Source: Amphirosellinia nigrospora (Eukaryota; Ascomycota; Sordariomycetes; Xylariales; Xylariaceae). From it: a stretch of 64,000 bases of DNA. The notes under the pieces were generated by a model, which worked only from the letters and a program-made list of their open reading frames with translations, made no database searches and was not told the DNA's origin. The DNA lies in contig SCHM01000003.1 in NCBI GenBank assembly GCA_004123355.1, positions 6,901,058 to 6,965,057 on the forward strand. The letters are read 5' to 3'. The position numbers were made by a program, and so were the translations under genes. Positions within the stretch are counted from its first letter, which is position 1; every line of letters starts with the position of its first letter. Below are positions 9,304 to 21,255 of the stretch, piece by piece.

Positions 9304-12300
9304 TGTGATTATCCTCTGTCAATGTACAACAGATTCTCAAAGCTAAGCACGAATCTTGACATCAATAAGTTCATTGTTCGAAACAGATATATATACTCGT
9401 CGAGACGGATAGTCGCTCAGCAACTCCGTCACTTCATGATCCTTTGCGAACTATGATAGCGGTCAAAGACGGAGATTGGTGCTCCGCTGCCACACTGGGC
9501 TACGGTGGGCAGGGCCACTCCGTCCAGAGAGAAGCTGAAATTCTTCATAAACTGCGCAGTATTCTATTGCCATAAAGCAAGATTGATAGAAGAAAGCGCT
9601 TGCTCACTGCCCAGGCAAATATCTCAGGTAATACGCCCCCAGCAGACAATCAGAAGTGTTGTTCGCCGAGGTGTTCGGACTATCAGCATTGCCATTGCCC
9701 AGGTTGTTTATGTTAGTCCAAAGACGAGCGAATCGAATTTAGACCACATTCCTATTTCGGCATCCGGGCTTTCTCGACATCACCATGATCGCGAGACAGT
9801 TTTCCATATATGCAACATTATGAAACGTAATGGCAAGGGTTGTAGGACCCGACGAGTCCACATATCGATACTTTCTCACTAAAAAAGTCTAGATGACGAC
9901 GATACAATTATCGATTGGCAATACGCCAAGGAGCAGAATAGTAGCGTAGGAACAACAGGTCGCGCCCTCCTTTCTTCGCATCATAAGAACTAGGGGTGTC
10001 GTTATAACTATCCGTCTTGCCTGCATTACTTTGATGTTGGACGATCTAACAACTCCGCATTCTTGCTTAGCGTCTTATGTGTTCAAGTAGGACACTTGAG
10101 AGGCATTAGCAGGTTATGATTTTGACGCTACCTCCTCCGTGCCAAATACCGCTGAGCGTGAACAGCGCGGATGCGACGTACAGGTCACAAAAATAAAGGC
10201 ACATCATAACATACATTAAATACGTGTAAATTTCTCTTTCACTACTATTCTGAAACACGATATTTTAGCCCCTTAGTTAGAATGCTTGAACAATGACTCC
10301 GAACTCCCCATTTCACAATATCTATTTGGAGGCTTGGATGCCAGTGTTGGTTCCGCTTTCTAGCGATGTCAACAGTTTCTCGACACGTAGGGAATCGCAA
10401 GTGCGACCCGACAGAATCCCGTCAACAAATATTTTGAGCAGGATGGGCTCCTGCAATATGTTTGTCTAAGGATTATTCTTGTGCTTGATCCGTTAATTGC
10501 AGACGCCTATCAGGTACCTTGCTCTAGAGTTGCAACCCTGACACACCAACCTACCCGAGCCATCAATCGCCTGCTGAATGATAGTCTTGAGGGTTAGGTG
10601 TCCCTTCTTCTTGCATAAGCAATAACACCAAGCGCAGCCTTTGCCGAGAGTCCTTGATGCGATGCTATGTGACGGCTCAGTAGTATCAGACTTTTTGCTG
10701 CCCTTACGAGATGTTGATTTACCTATATCGGCGGGCAGAGACATAGTGAAATTAGGGGACTTGGTATGCAGCTTGGGTTCTCGAAACGATTAGTGTGTAT
10801 GTATTTAGTTGAGGGTAATGTATGTTTTGGCAGTAAATAAGGTAAGAGGCACTTTTTTTAATATTGTCAAAGGAGCCAAAACACATTCTGGCGGCGATTT
10901 TCACTCGCTTATATACCCTGACGCAATGTAAGTTACTTGTTATCACCTGTTCCCCAAACTAATGGTCTGTATTTCATTATCTATTGTTGACTCACTGATG
11001 CGAAACAATGAGCTTTCGATCTTGTTTTGCGTGAACAAGTAGTAACTACCTTGTCCTAACACGCCCACTATTGGGGGAGACGATCGAGTTGTTTATGTTC
11101 GCTCTCAACATATAGGGCAGAAAAAGCAATATTGATAACTCGGTATAATACCTCTACTAACTCATTGCACGGGCACCTAGTTTCCGCCTGTTCTGCCTTG
11201 TCTAACCGCCCTCCACTCGTAGACACCGGCGTTCTATCAGAAATCACTAAAAAATTGAACTTTGCTCAATTCTGGCTTCGCTCGAATTGTGCATCTATCG
11301 CAACAATGACTTTACGTTCTTGATAAGATCGGCTTCATCGCATACTTAGACATTCCAAATTTGGGTCGGCGCCTTCTAAGTTAACCGATTCGTAGCATAG
11401 GCTTAGATATTGGCAGTTAGTTTAAATACTTTCCAAGCAGATCTATGGTGGTACGTGCTTACTTCTACAAGTAGGTAGAGAAGCGCCTGCAGTTTTGGCA
11501 CTATAAAGGCGGCAGGGGTGAATAATACCGGTTGAGTTCCCAGCACACCTAATAATGAGTTACTCATTGCCGAATAACCTAATAATATTGCCTATTTGAC
11601 GTAATACATACCTAAGCAGATAGGTATTAAGTAAGTTAGTAACTACCTATCCAAGGCAGGATATCATAGGAATATGTACGTCAGGTAATCATTTTCAAGT
11701 TCAGCATCTCCGGCTGGACTGGAGGTATATAATCCATAAATCCCCCCTGAACTCCTCAAAGCTCTTGACAGCATCACGTCCTACTAGCTACCTCTCACGG
11801 AATAAAAACGACGCCGTTAATACTCCGCGAGTATTAACGGTATATGTATCCACTTCTACGCAACACTACCAGGACACGACCTTCGCACAACCTGTCTAAT
11901 GTGTACATCTGCTACTAGGTCCCCCAAGACGTCAGGGCTTTCTTACTCTCCCTTTGAGTGATCCTGAATACAATCTACTTTCATTTCTCACACCTCCTCT
12001 GCCCGCCCCAGTTCCCGAGGGTTGTGTTGCTCCGTGGAAAGGTCTTGCTCGACACCGAATCCAGTATTGGCACAATGGCACAGTAAATCTTGAGACCTTG
12101 TCGACTGTATCGCTGTCTGACTTTTGTGGTTCTCTTGGGGAATGCCCGGCGCTATACTTTGCGGGGATCGTGCTACAGACGTCGTAACCTCTCCGCACCA
12201 ACACCAATACGACCGCCGTCTTCGGGGCATTCGAATGGTATAGCCGCGTGCCGTTAGGGCAAAATACGCAAACTTCGCAATAGTTCGTCACTAGAATCCA

Positions 12301-12519
12301 CTGCCTTCCGACAGTGGCCAGGGCGTGGTGTTCCTACGACTACTTGTCATGAAGCCACAATGTCCAAGCCACAGTGCTACGGAAACAAAGACATCATCTG
12401 TATATAGCTTCAGTTACGTCTATGAAGGTAGATTTAGAGACCTTCGCGCAACAACAATTATAGATGGCCTACCCCATATATCACAGGGTCACTGACACTA
12501 CTTATTAAAAATCGTGGGC
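9304..12519. other. Gene-poor stretch
   Basis: No protein family recognised on either strand. A short Cys-containing open frame on the minus strand (10493-10744) is unassigned. From about 11530 to 11660 the DNA is rich in short taggta/tacct motifs. A perfect hairpin is listed separately. Confidence 0.4.
11814..11840. repeat. Perfect 11-bp inverted repeat with 5-nt loop
   Basis: ccgttaatact and its exact reverse complement agtattaacgg flank ccgcg. It is isolated in gene-poor DNA; function unknown. Confidence 0.75.
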
Positions 12520-13074
12520 TGATGGCATTCGCCAATTTATCGATGGCGATGAGTGGAAGAAGGTCATCTTTCTGTGCAGGAGGGGCAAAACCCTTCACTC
12601 GGATCAGCGTGATACAACTGCTAGAGATATTAGCGTTGACATCTACGCGGATGCGAAACTCCTTATTCGCCGCATATCCGAAGGTGTACCGCGAACCCGC
12701 CAGAATATGGAAAGCTGGTCCAACATTACTGCGGAGTATATGGTAACTGTGCCCCCGGAGAATCGAAGAAAAGTGATTCGATGGTTTTCAAGGGCTGGGA
12801 TACAATACGTGAACTTGAAAAGAACAGCAGCCATACACAAAACTGTCAAGAGTCTGGATCGCAAACATTTCTTGGCGGTTACGGCAACACCCATGCTGAC
12901 CACAGTTATCGACATTCTAGGTCTGCTACTACTGGCTATGCCTAAGGTGGCTGCCACATACTCGCCACCGATCTACTCTTACCACACTGTGTATGGTCTT
13001 GGTGAGGAGCTTCACCTTATAAATCCTAAAAAGGACCCCCGCGAGGAGGGATACTGTCACACGGATCCTGGCTG
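12520..13074 (+). pseudogene. SNF2-like helicase-domain fragment
   Basis: An open frame of about 185 residues. Its informative part is RKHFLAVTATPMLTTVIDIL near 12860-12920, matching motif III (S/T-A-T-P, followed by N/D-x-x-D-hh-G-hh) of fungal SNF2-family helicases, preceded by a degenerate IHKTVKSLDRKH stretch like the usual xxHKAVKxLxxxH. No Walker A or DEAH box is visible in the window on this strand, so it is an isolated remnant rather than a functional helicase. No neighbours explain it. Moderate confidence in the family, good confidence that it is not a whole gene. Confidence 0.45.
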
Positions 13075-14062
13075 AGTGCGCAATACAGTGCCACACAGGG
13101 TCCCACACGGAGTTCACTAAATACTACCCTATGAGGCTGAGGCAGTCGTACGAAGTTGTCGTAAGTCTTAGAAGCAGATACCGAGCTGAACTCGAATACC
13201 GAAACACTTGCTTTTCCGGTTACACAGGTCTTTAGCTAGGTTGGCGGAGGTCCGCGAAAGAGAGGAGAATTCTGAGCATAAAAAGGCACGAATCCTCCCT
13301 CAAGGGAATAAATAACTTAGATCTATATGGCCCCTTTGGCACCATAGTTGCTTATTACTCAATCCTAATCCATACAAGTCCTCTATCTGAGCCCTTGTGA
13401 CACTGAGTTTAATAATCTTGGTTAGAATTATACTGCTCTTCTATGGTATAAAGCAACCTAGAGCTTGGTTATGCGAGATCTAAAAGAGAGTTATACGTAA
13501 ACATTTCGGGGATTATTCATAAATATGTTGAGTTTTCCGTCGCTTTCAGTGCCGTGATACACCGGCGGATCTTCGGCCAGATATCATGGCAGCTTTACGA
13601 CCTCTGGAGTATCAACTGGGCCTTCTATTATAAAACCTGTGTCGAGCTTTAACTTGAGGAAGATACAAGGGCTAGGTTGTTGAGAAATAAGATAATGCAT
13701 CACACAGGGGATGTAGATACGAGTTGGTAGAAGTAACACGTAAGGGTAAAGACTTCACAGGCGCCAAAGACAGGCAGGAAAATTATATATAAGGTAAAGT
13801 TTTAATATATACCTTAACACGTGAGGTCACAGGAGTTGGCGGGTTTAGAGTATTCCCTTTCATAGACCGGTGGTACTCGCACTCCATAGGTTTGACTTAC
13901 GCACGCAACACCAGTGGAATCATGTAGCTTATTTACTTTTATTCTCAATAGACAGAGCACGCATGAATATACTGTAAGGACTCCATGGCAGTAATTGCAA
14001 GGTGATGCACTCGACCCAAGGTATGCAGAATGATAATGACGCGACAGAGTCGCGCATAGCCC
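13075..14062. other. Gene-poor stretch
   Basis: No gene seen. AT-rich around 13770-13815, with a short taaggta/tacctta inverted repeat. It may include decayed downstream sequence of the helicase fragment. Confidence 0.4.
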
Positions 14063-14855
14063 CTATCGCTTCGCAACAACCCACAAGAAAGAAGAACCAT
14101 CTAACACATCATCAGCCACATCATTGACGACAATCTCGAATCCCAAGTCTTTCATTTGGCCAAGAGTCTTCTCCGCACCCCATGCACTCCAGAACATCCA
14201 CCCTTCACTATCGTCCAGCCACTTTTCCATGACTGCAGACTCCCGCTCTTCCTTTGAGAAGTTCGCAACGAAGCATCCGCCTGGCTTAAGCCATTTGGCA
14301 ATGCGCTCAAGCAACGTTGTCTGTTCGGCGCGAGGGAGGTGAATAATGCTGTAAAATGCGACAACCAAGTCCAAGGACGCCTCGGGGAACGCAAGATTGT
14401 TCATGTCGCCTTGGATGAGCTCCAGTCGCTTGGCTACCTCATCTTCGGGTCCCTGGATAAGATTCTGTTTCGCTAGAGCTACCTGGGTGTCGGAGAGATC
14501 GTTTGCGATGACTCTTGCCTCGGGTAAGATAGGAGCTTCTTCGTGATAGGAAGCCCGCAACCGCATCCTAGTTCGAGAAATGTCGACTTCCCTGGCTCCG
14601 TTGATTGAGCAAGGCATTCCAATGCCTTTTCGAGATATGCAAGGCGCTCCTTGGAATGTGGGATTGTCCATTCATTGTACGTAGTCGCCACTTGAACACC
14701 CAGAGTAAGTTATAGCTCGTGAGAGATCATAACTTAAGACGAAATTAAAGTTCCCAAGAAAGACAAAATGAGTCGGCGAATTACTCACTGGCATCGTATG
14801 ACGCTTTCAAGCGGTCCTTCATATTCTCGGGGGTTTGAGTATCCATTGCGGCCAT
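14063..14855 (-). CDS. Class I SAM-dependent methyltransferase (second copy type, one frame break)
   Basis: About 231 residues. Exon 1 (14855-14789) encodes MAAMDTQTPENMKDRLKASY and joins across an 98-bp intron (GTGAGT...AAG) to MATTYNEWTIPHSKERLAYL. Motif I is FLELGCGCGLPITKKLL, motif II follows in ARVIANDLSDTQVALAKQN, then LIQGDMNNLAFPEASLDLVV and the post-I block LKPGGCFVANFS. The frame is off by one between KKLLS and EARVIAND near 14535. The MKDRLKASYDAMA opening and the GCGCG variant of motif I mark it as a different subfamily from the methyltransferase at 2741. Substrate unknown. Confidence 0.8.
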
Positions 14856-15487
14856 GGTAATTTTACTCACTAACAACGATAGAGAGCACACGGCTAGTAT
14901 AGGCTATAGGCATACAATTACTGGCATCTTAGGGATTGGTTGGGGGTATTTATGGGCAGGGTGGAAATCGTGCACGTGACCTGATCCTCCGCGTATGACC
15001 CTCACTGCCGAATGACTCTTCCGATTGACTCTTCTGATGACTCAATGCCGATGGGAACAGGTATGCACAAGCACAGCTTTAGGTCTAAGATAACAGGGTA
15101 TATAGTCATTGCAGAGGCCGGAGTAGTAGAAATGCGAAGCAACAAGATTAATCAAAGGTGTTAAACCTATCTAGTATGGAGCCCAGAGCATGATAGCAAT
15201 TGCTGGCTTCGCGGGGACGCTTCTAGGTCACGGAACCTTATTAGAAAAAGTGCAAATTTCACCACTTGCAACGAATGTTAGACGAGATAGAAGTAAGTAG
15301 ATAAATGTTATAGCATTTTCTTTCGCAAGAAATAGCCAAACTTCTTGAACGAACCCCGTTTTGAGGAGCTTGAGATGTATCATAAATAGGATTCTTTGTT
15401 ATTGATACTATATCTAGCGATTTCATGTTCCTCTCGCGGACTATTCTGGTACTTGTAACGGCATTGAGGTTTGTTCCAGTCTTGAGC
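14856..15487. other. Intergenic, no gene seen
   Basis: Promoter of the methyltransferase on the left. The remainder has only short frames, including the 3' flank of the next minus-strand gene. Confidence 0.4.
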
Positions 15488-16105
15488 CTAAGCACAGCCC
15501 CCACCACTACTCCGACCGAGAGTGACATTACTGGTATCAGACATTGCGCTGGAATTGCCCTCTCCCATGGGCTTAGAGGAAAGAACAGTCGGATAACGAT
15601 AATCTTCGCCATTATACCCAACAGCGAACGGATCTGATCCTATTTCTTTGTTGGTCGTTCTTAAACGGTACCGAGTGGCTGGCCTTTTTGACGCGAGCTT
15701 ATAAACACTTTCACCAGTCGAAGAATATGGCCCCGGTGGCGGCGGCGGCGGCGGTGGCGAAGTCAAACTTTGTCGATAGGCCGCCTTAATGATTTTATAG
15801 CGGTCTACACACTTGGCGGGTGGCACGACAAAACCGTCTGGAAAGTTCGTTACCCAGCCGGGCGGGATTTCGCCCCCACTAAGGACATCCTGCTCATTGT
15901 CGATTTCATCGTATACAATCAGTGAGCCAATGCCGAGAAATTCACCTAAGTAATAGACGGAGTAGCCTCGCTGCGGGCCGTTGTCTTCAACTTTGTCTGC
16001 CCATCTCCATTCTCCATCCGAGTTGTACTGAAACGCGCCCGGACCATTCCCGGCAATCCAGAGTTGGGAGATATCGGGAGTCTCTTCGGTCTTTGAGGTC
16101 TGCAT
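15488..16105 (-). CDS. Hypothetical 205-residue protein with a proline run
   Basis: Uninterrupted frame starting MQTSKTEETPDISQLWIAGN and ending RSSGGGCA. It is rich in Trp, Gly and acidic residues in the first 100 residues, then has a run of eight prolines (SPPPPPPPPGPYS) near residues 117-126 and a Lys/Arg-rich linker. There is no signal peptide or membrane helix. I do not recognise a family. The openness of the frame in a gene-poor region, a plausible ATG and a normal codon pattern support a real gene. An extra upstream exon around 16140-16340 is possible but not shown. Confidence 0.45.
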   Translation of the reverse strand: MQTSKTEETPDISQLWIAGNGPGAFQYNSDGEWRWADKVEDNGPQRGYSVYYLGEFLGIGSLIVYDEIDNEQDVLSGGEIPPGWVTNFPDGFVVPPAKCVDRYKIIKAAYRQSLTSPPPPPPPPGPYSSTGESVYKLASKRPATRYRLRTTNKEIGSDPFAVGYNGEDYRYPTVLSSKPMGEGNSSAMSDTSNVTLGRSSGGGCA

Positions 16106-18530
16106 GTTAGATTGATATTAATGGGTTGTGGAAAAGATGACAACTTACGGATTGAGTTGTACCGTTTGAAGGCGATTGAGAATAGAGGTAAGGATTCATT
16201 TCGGATTTTCAAGTTCCTTGAAGATAATGTGGAGGATTTGGAGGAGGACAACGGTTGGATTGTAGGGGCAAAACTCTTTCTACCATGTGATTTACTATGG
16301 GCTTTTATATATGGCATTTGTTGACAAGTGCGTGTCATCAAAACTTTGAAAACCTTTCAGTCGCGTCAGGATAATATGCTAGGGATGTCAACAGGCTTTT
16401 TTTTTTTTTTTTTTTTTTTTGCCACTTTCCATCGCGGTGTTGAGCTCGTGGCGCAAGGGAGGATGGAAGGCAACAAACAAACACAAAAGATCTGCAGGCA
16501 GGAAAATGTGCATCTGTATCTGGATGGCTGGCGTATAGATTGCTCGACCATGGCCAATACATAGTTCCCCGCCCCGATATCCCGTTGCCGGTGTAACGGT
16601 GTTAGATATACGAGGATCGTGAATATCGTCACGTCCAATTCACATCTAAAACCAAGTCGGGGACAAACATGTTTCGGTCAACTATCAAAACCTTGCCGGG
16701 ATTTTACGTCCATTATGGATGAACAATCTAAAGATTAGAGAAGTGGTAAAATAGGGAAAACATAAATTCCGTTTAACATATCGTGTTTACAGACACGCTT
16801 TGATATCATTCTACAGGTGTCGCGGTGCATAAGTTTGTTGATACTACCTTGAACAAAGAATGGTTTTTACCAATCCATCAAGTCCCACAATCACCCGCCA
16901 ACCCGTTAGTAGTCTGTTCTCGATGTTCGTATAATAGTAAATATAAATGTTCAGTATACGTAGCTCAATAGAAGTTACATCCCAGCTAGGGGGTAAGCGC
17001 TAAACAAAGGAATATTCAAATGAGGCGTCGATCTAACTCCCTGTATAACCTATTCTATATTTATTCCAATATATCCCTTGAACCGATCTTTCGTAGGGAG
17101 ATGGATATCAGCACAAGGATCAAAAGAATACATATGGTCGCCACGTGTTGAAGCTGAGGGATCAACGCCGAGCGCAGGACATTTAATATGATGCGAGAGG
17201 ACACAGATACACAAACACGGACAAAGAGGCCTCCAGTATGTAATCACATGGCGTTCAGGGAAATAGTTTATATCCCTTCGTTGAACAAACAACGTGCAAG
17301 TTGTTAGCGGGGCTTTGTGTTTGATGACATGGACTGACTAAGACATATGAACCGCTCGCTCAAACGAATGTAGCTGACTTAGACCGTGAAAGCCGGATAA
17401 CTTTATGGTACGACCAGAGCACGACCGACTAGATCGTATCATTGCTGGAATGTACCCTCGGCTTCTTAGATCAGTCGCTAGTCAAATGACGAAGGGCCGT
17501 TATTATCCACATTATTGATAAGCAGGTCACTTCGTGATACACGACTCCAATTGCACCATATCCAACGATACTTGGCGGTTCAACTAATATACCTAGCAGA
17601 ATATCGTTGACAAGTAAAAGAATAATGAAATAAGTAAGTAGTGCGCCATATAGCTCCACTTGTAGTTCTATTCCCGGTTGTCTAATTTAATCGTGGGGTG
17701 TGCCATCTTTTCTACTTAAGTACACAAGTAACGTGGCTAGTGAACGCAATAATCCTTATCCTCTCAGTGATCGACCTAGTATATTTGTCACCGATATCAC
17801 CGATACATCCCATTTATGACCGAAAAAGGCTAAGAACTGTTATAAATCTTGGTCTCGCTCTATATATAGCAACGTGTGAAGGATCGTCGCTCTCAGCTCG
17901 GCGGTCTTGTCGCCATTCTCACTATGCCCTCTTTACTTAATCCTCTCTCCCTGAAGTCAAAGATGCAAACGACTACGAGATAAAAAAGGGAAATATCCAC
18001 GAATCTAATAAACACTGAGAGCTAAGAAGTCAAATAAGCTCGATAAGATGCTACATCACGATGACCATTGGTGGCGTAAAGTTCTTAGCGTATCTTTACC
18101 GAGCGTAGAGTTGAAGATACGGAATACATCCACGCCTACCGGCCCGTGTCCCTTGAAGCTATCGATCCGACCCGCCCGACCCGCTCGAGCCGCTTTATCT
18201 AAAGATTCTGGGCCGATATCGTCTATTATCTAGCAAAATGACCCGAACGTAGCCACGTGGGAGCCTCGGGGTACGGAAGTCTCCGAGAAGTACCGATCCT
18301 ATCATTATCATATTGCGGTTTTGCCGTCTCTTTCCCGTCTAGCTTGATTTCAACGCTTTATCTGCTAGAGAGTGGCTAATCGAGAGTTATCCAGAGAGTC
18401 TTGCCACTATTGCCAATAGGTCTATGTCTAGATATGCTTATGAAGACCACAACAGTACTTAAATTCCGTGCTGCCACCTACCTTACATTTTCGTTCCAAC
18501 TACGTTAAAATTATTATTACCTAAATTAAT
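16106..18530. other. Gene-poor stretch
   Basis: No supported gene on either strand. It contains a 24-base T run (listed separately). The right end, from about 18420, is AT-rich and is presumably the promoter of the monooxygenase. Confidence 0.4.
16397..16420. repeat. Homopolymer run of 24 T
   Basis: Uninterrupted T tract. On the minus strand it is an A24 tail, which could be a simple repeat or the tail of a retroposed insert; no target-site duplication or element body is evident. Confidence 0.9.
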
Positions 18531-20138
18531 ATGGCTATTAAGAAAAGAGTTGCTGTGGTCGGAGCTGGTCCTGCAGGTGCTCTTGCAACGGATGCTCTAT
18601 TCAAGGAACACGCATTTGACACCATCCGTGTCTTTGAACGACAGGACAAGATTGGTGGAACATGGTTCGTGAATCTAAGGTTTCTAACGGTAAAGATTTC
18701 TAACCGAGCATCAGGGTATACAATGCTGAGCACACTCATCGCATTCCTTCTCTGAGGGCTCTAATTGAGCACCGTGCAGACGACCCCGTTTGCATACCGA
18801 AGTCTCTCCCATGTCACTCTGCCAAGAAGGATACCATCAGCTCTCCTGAGCTACGCTATGCGGATTCTGGAGCTCACTATCATTTACACAGCAATGTGCC
18901 ACCCGAGATAATGGCTTCCACGCAGGAGCCTATCCCACAGGTAGTCTCAGATCGCATGAAAGCACAGCATGGTATAAATGCTCCCTTCAGGCACCGAGAA
19001 GTAATGCGCGAGTGGGTTGAAGGGTTCTTCACTCGCGGTAACTACATGAGCTTGGTAGAATTAAACACGACGCTGGAGCGAGCAGAGAAGGTTGATAACG
19101 AATGGGTTCTCACGCTACGCAAATCTATCGCTGGCGAGAAACACGACGAATGGTGGCAGGAGAGGTTTGACTATCTCGTTGTTGCCACCGGGCACTTTTA
19201 TTTGCCTTACGTACCGGCAATTCCTGGTCTACTTGACTATGATGAGAAATTCCCGGGAAGAATCTTACATAGTAAACATTACCCTGAATTGTCTCACTTC
19301 GAGCGGAAGGTCAGTAACTTTATAACATATCGTATATCTCAGCGTATCTGATAAGAATTTTGATAGCGTGTGGTTGTGGTCGGTGGTTCGGTGTCGGCCT
19401 TCGATACTTTACATGACATTAGAGCCGTGACCAAAGGTCCCGTGATCACATCGATACGAAAGCCAAATCCAATCTACGGATGGGAGCCGTTCATTCATCC
19501 GAGCATAGATATCCGGTCGGAGATATCGTCGTTCGAGCCTGCAACGGGACGAATAAACTTCGCAGATGGTTCGTCGGCGGATGACATTGACCTAGTGCTA
19601 TTTGCAACAGGTTATGAGTTCAGCTTCCCATTTCTCCCATCTATAAAGGCTGTTAACGGTCGGCTTCCTGGTTTATACGAGCACGTTTTCAGTATCAATG
19701 ATCCAAGCTTGGTGCTCATAGGTATGGTAAGTATTGATCGTAAAACCGATATCATTCTCCATAATTATCCCCCTGAATACTAATCTAATGTAGGTATACG
19801 GCGGCTTTGGCATCCGTGTCTTCGAGTGGCAGGCGGTTGCAGCGGCGCGCGTGTTAGCAGGGCATGCAACTTTACCGCCCAGGAGCGAGATGGAAAAATG
19901 GGAAAGGGATAGGGTAGCTAAGACGGGCGACAACGTTTCGTTTCTAGGGCTCATCCCAGACTTCGAGGTACACTATGAGGCTCTGAGAGCCATCGCAGGT
20001 GACCCTGTACCGAAGACAGCAGGGAGAGTTTTGCCAAAATATGAGGCAGCATGGGGTGATGCTTTCTGGAGATCAGTTAAGTATCGGCAAGACTGGTGGC
20101 GAACGGAAGCTGAGAAAGCGAGGAAGATTAGTGTTTAA
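18531..20138 (+). CDS. Flavin-containing monooxygenase (FMO family)
   Basis: NADPH- and FAD-dependent monooxygenase that oxidises N, S or activated carbon of small molecules. Four exons (18531-18664, 18715-19309, 19367-19726, 19794-20138) give 1434 bp, 477 residues, fully in frame. The FAD site VAVVGAGPAGALATDAL is at residues 7-23, the GGTW motif at about 42-45, and the FMO fingerprint FPGRILHSKHY near residue 225 (FxGxxxHxxxY). The NADPH site VVVVGGSVSAFD follows the second intron, then the FATGY motif. Introns have GT..AG ends; the first donor is gttcgt, unusual but consistent. It is one of the few genes here without a frame break. It is tail-to-tail with a quinone reductase. FMOs accompany tryptophanase and DMATS in some bacterial prenylindole loci, but 16 kb separates them here, so the link is inference. 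Confidence 0.92.
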
Positions 20139-20303
20139 TATCAGCGCGGACTGTTTAGGCAGATCGGGAGGCGGAGATGAATATCAGATTTCTGAAACGT
20201 TGATTTGAATTGATAACTTCGACACTATATACATGTTGCCTGCAGGGCTCGGCTTCTTATTTCTCTATGATGCATCAGGTAGACATTTATCAATGGCAGA
20301 GTT

Positions 20304-21255
20304 TCAAGGCGCCGCCAAACCATTTGTTTCAGTCGATCCTGGAGCCCTCACAGTATGCAGTGAGAAGTATGAATCAGAAGCATCTCCCAAGTTTGACTTC
20401 AGAGTCAAGGCTGGTATGTCGTAATCCCCGCCATTCTGGGTTCGATACGCAATAGGCTTCTCAACAGAGAGTGTTCTCAGTTTCTGGCGGAGCTCATCGG
20501 CCGTTGCCTTGAATGCCACTTCGTCCGATCGATCCGTCTGGTAAACAACCAACGATGGCAGAACTTCAAACCCGGTGTAAAAGAGCAGGCCATGGTTTAT
20601 AGGGAATAGCAAATCGTCGATTGGGCCGCTGATTCCTCGAGCAGAGAAGTGCTCTTTCCAGCCCCCAACCGTTACGACCACAAAGGCCCGTTTCCCGGAC
20701 ATTTTTCCTTCTCCGTATCGGTCACCCCATCGTTTATCATTGTACTCTCCGAGGCCGTATGCAAATCCTAATGAATAGACCCTTTCAAACCAGCCTTTCA
20801 GGATCGCAGGCATCCCCATCCACCACATTGGGAATTGGAAGATAACGGTATCTGCCCACAAGAGCTTCTCTTGTTCGCGCTTCACGTCGTCTGTGAGACT
20901 GTTTAATGCCGTAGCCTCAGCTGAGGCGCTGTAACGCTCAGAGTCAGATATTACCATTGCCGTCATATTTATGAAGAGCTGGTTTTCAGATATTTCTTTG
21001 CAGTGAACATAGCGTATCATGCCAAACTAACAAGAAAATAATACCGAGAATTACTTACTAGGCGACTTTAAGCCGTGCATCCGGCGAAAGATGTGGGAAG
21101 TCTGACCGATCGACCTGGCTCTTCCATTTCATGGCATACAGGTCGGAGACTTGAACTTCATGACCCTGCGCTTCCAATTCATCAACGGCCGTTCGAAGGA
21201 GAGAACCATTGAGAGACTTTGGCTCCGGGTGGGCGAAAACAATGAAGACTTTCAT
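20304..21255 (-). CDS. NAD(P)H quinone oxidoreductase, NQO1-like flavodoxin fold
   Basis: Two-electron quinone reductase or NAD(P)H-dependent oxidoreductase using FAD/FMN. The start at 21255 (MKVFIVFAHPEPKSLNGSLL) is chosen because the first strand begins there; a longer start at 21276 is possible. Family blocks: HPEPKSLNGSL (flavin phosphate), DLYAMKWKSQVDRSDFP, then after an intron LLWADTVIFQFPMWWMGMPA, LKGWFERVYSLGFAYG, AFVVVTVGGWKEHFS and FYTGFEVLPSLVVYQ. The intron starts with GTAAGT near 21060; the expected acceptor near 20960 does not restore frame exactly, so one base is probably wrong. The C-terminal tail is about 35 residues longer than usual. Convergent with the FMO, 165 bp apart. 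Confidence 0.85.

Noticed and set aside
9505-9882. 125-codon plus-strand frame
   Set aside because: No recognisable domain, and composition like non-coding DNA.
10493-10744. Cys-rich zinc-binding protein (CAWCYCLC ... CQGC)
   Set aside because: Spacing fits no known zinc motif and there is no conserved context; a chance frame is likely.
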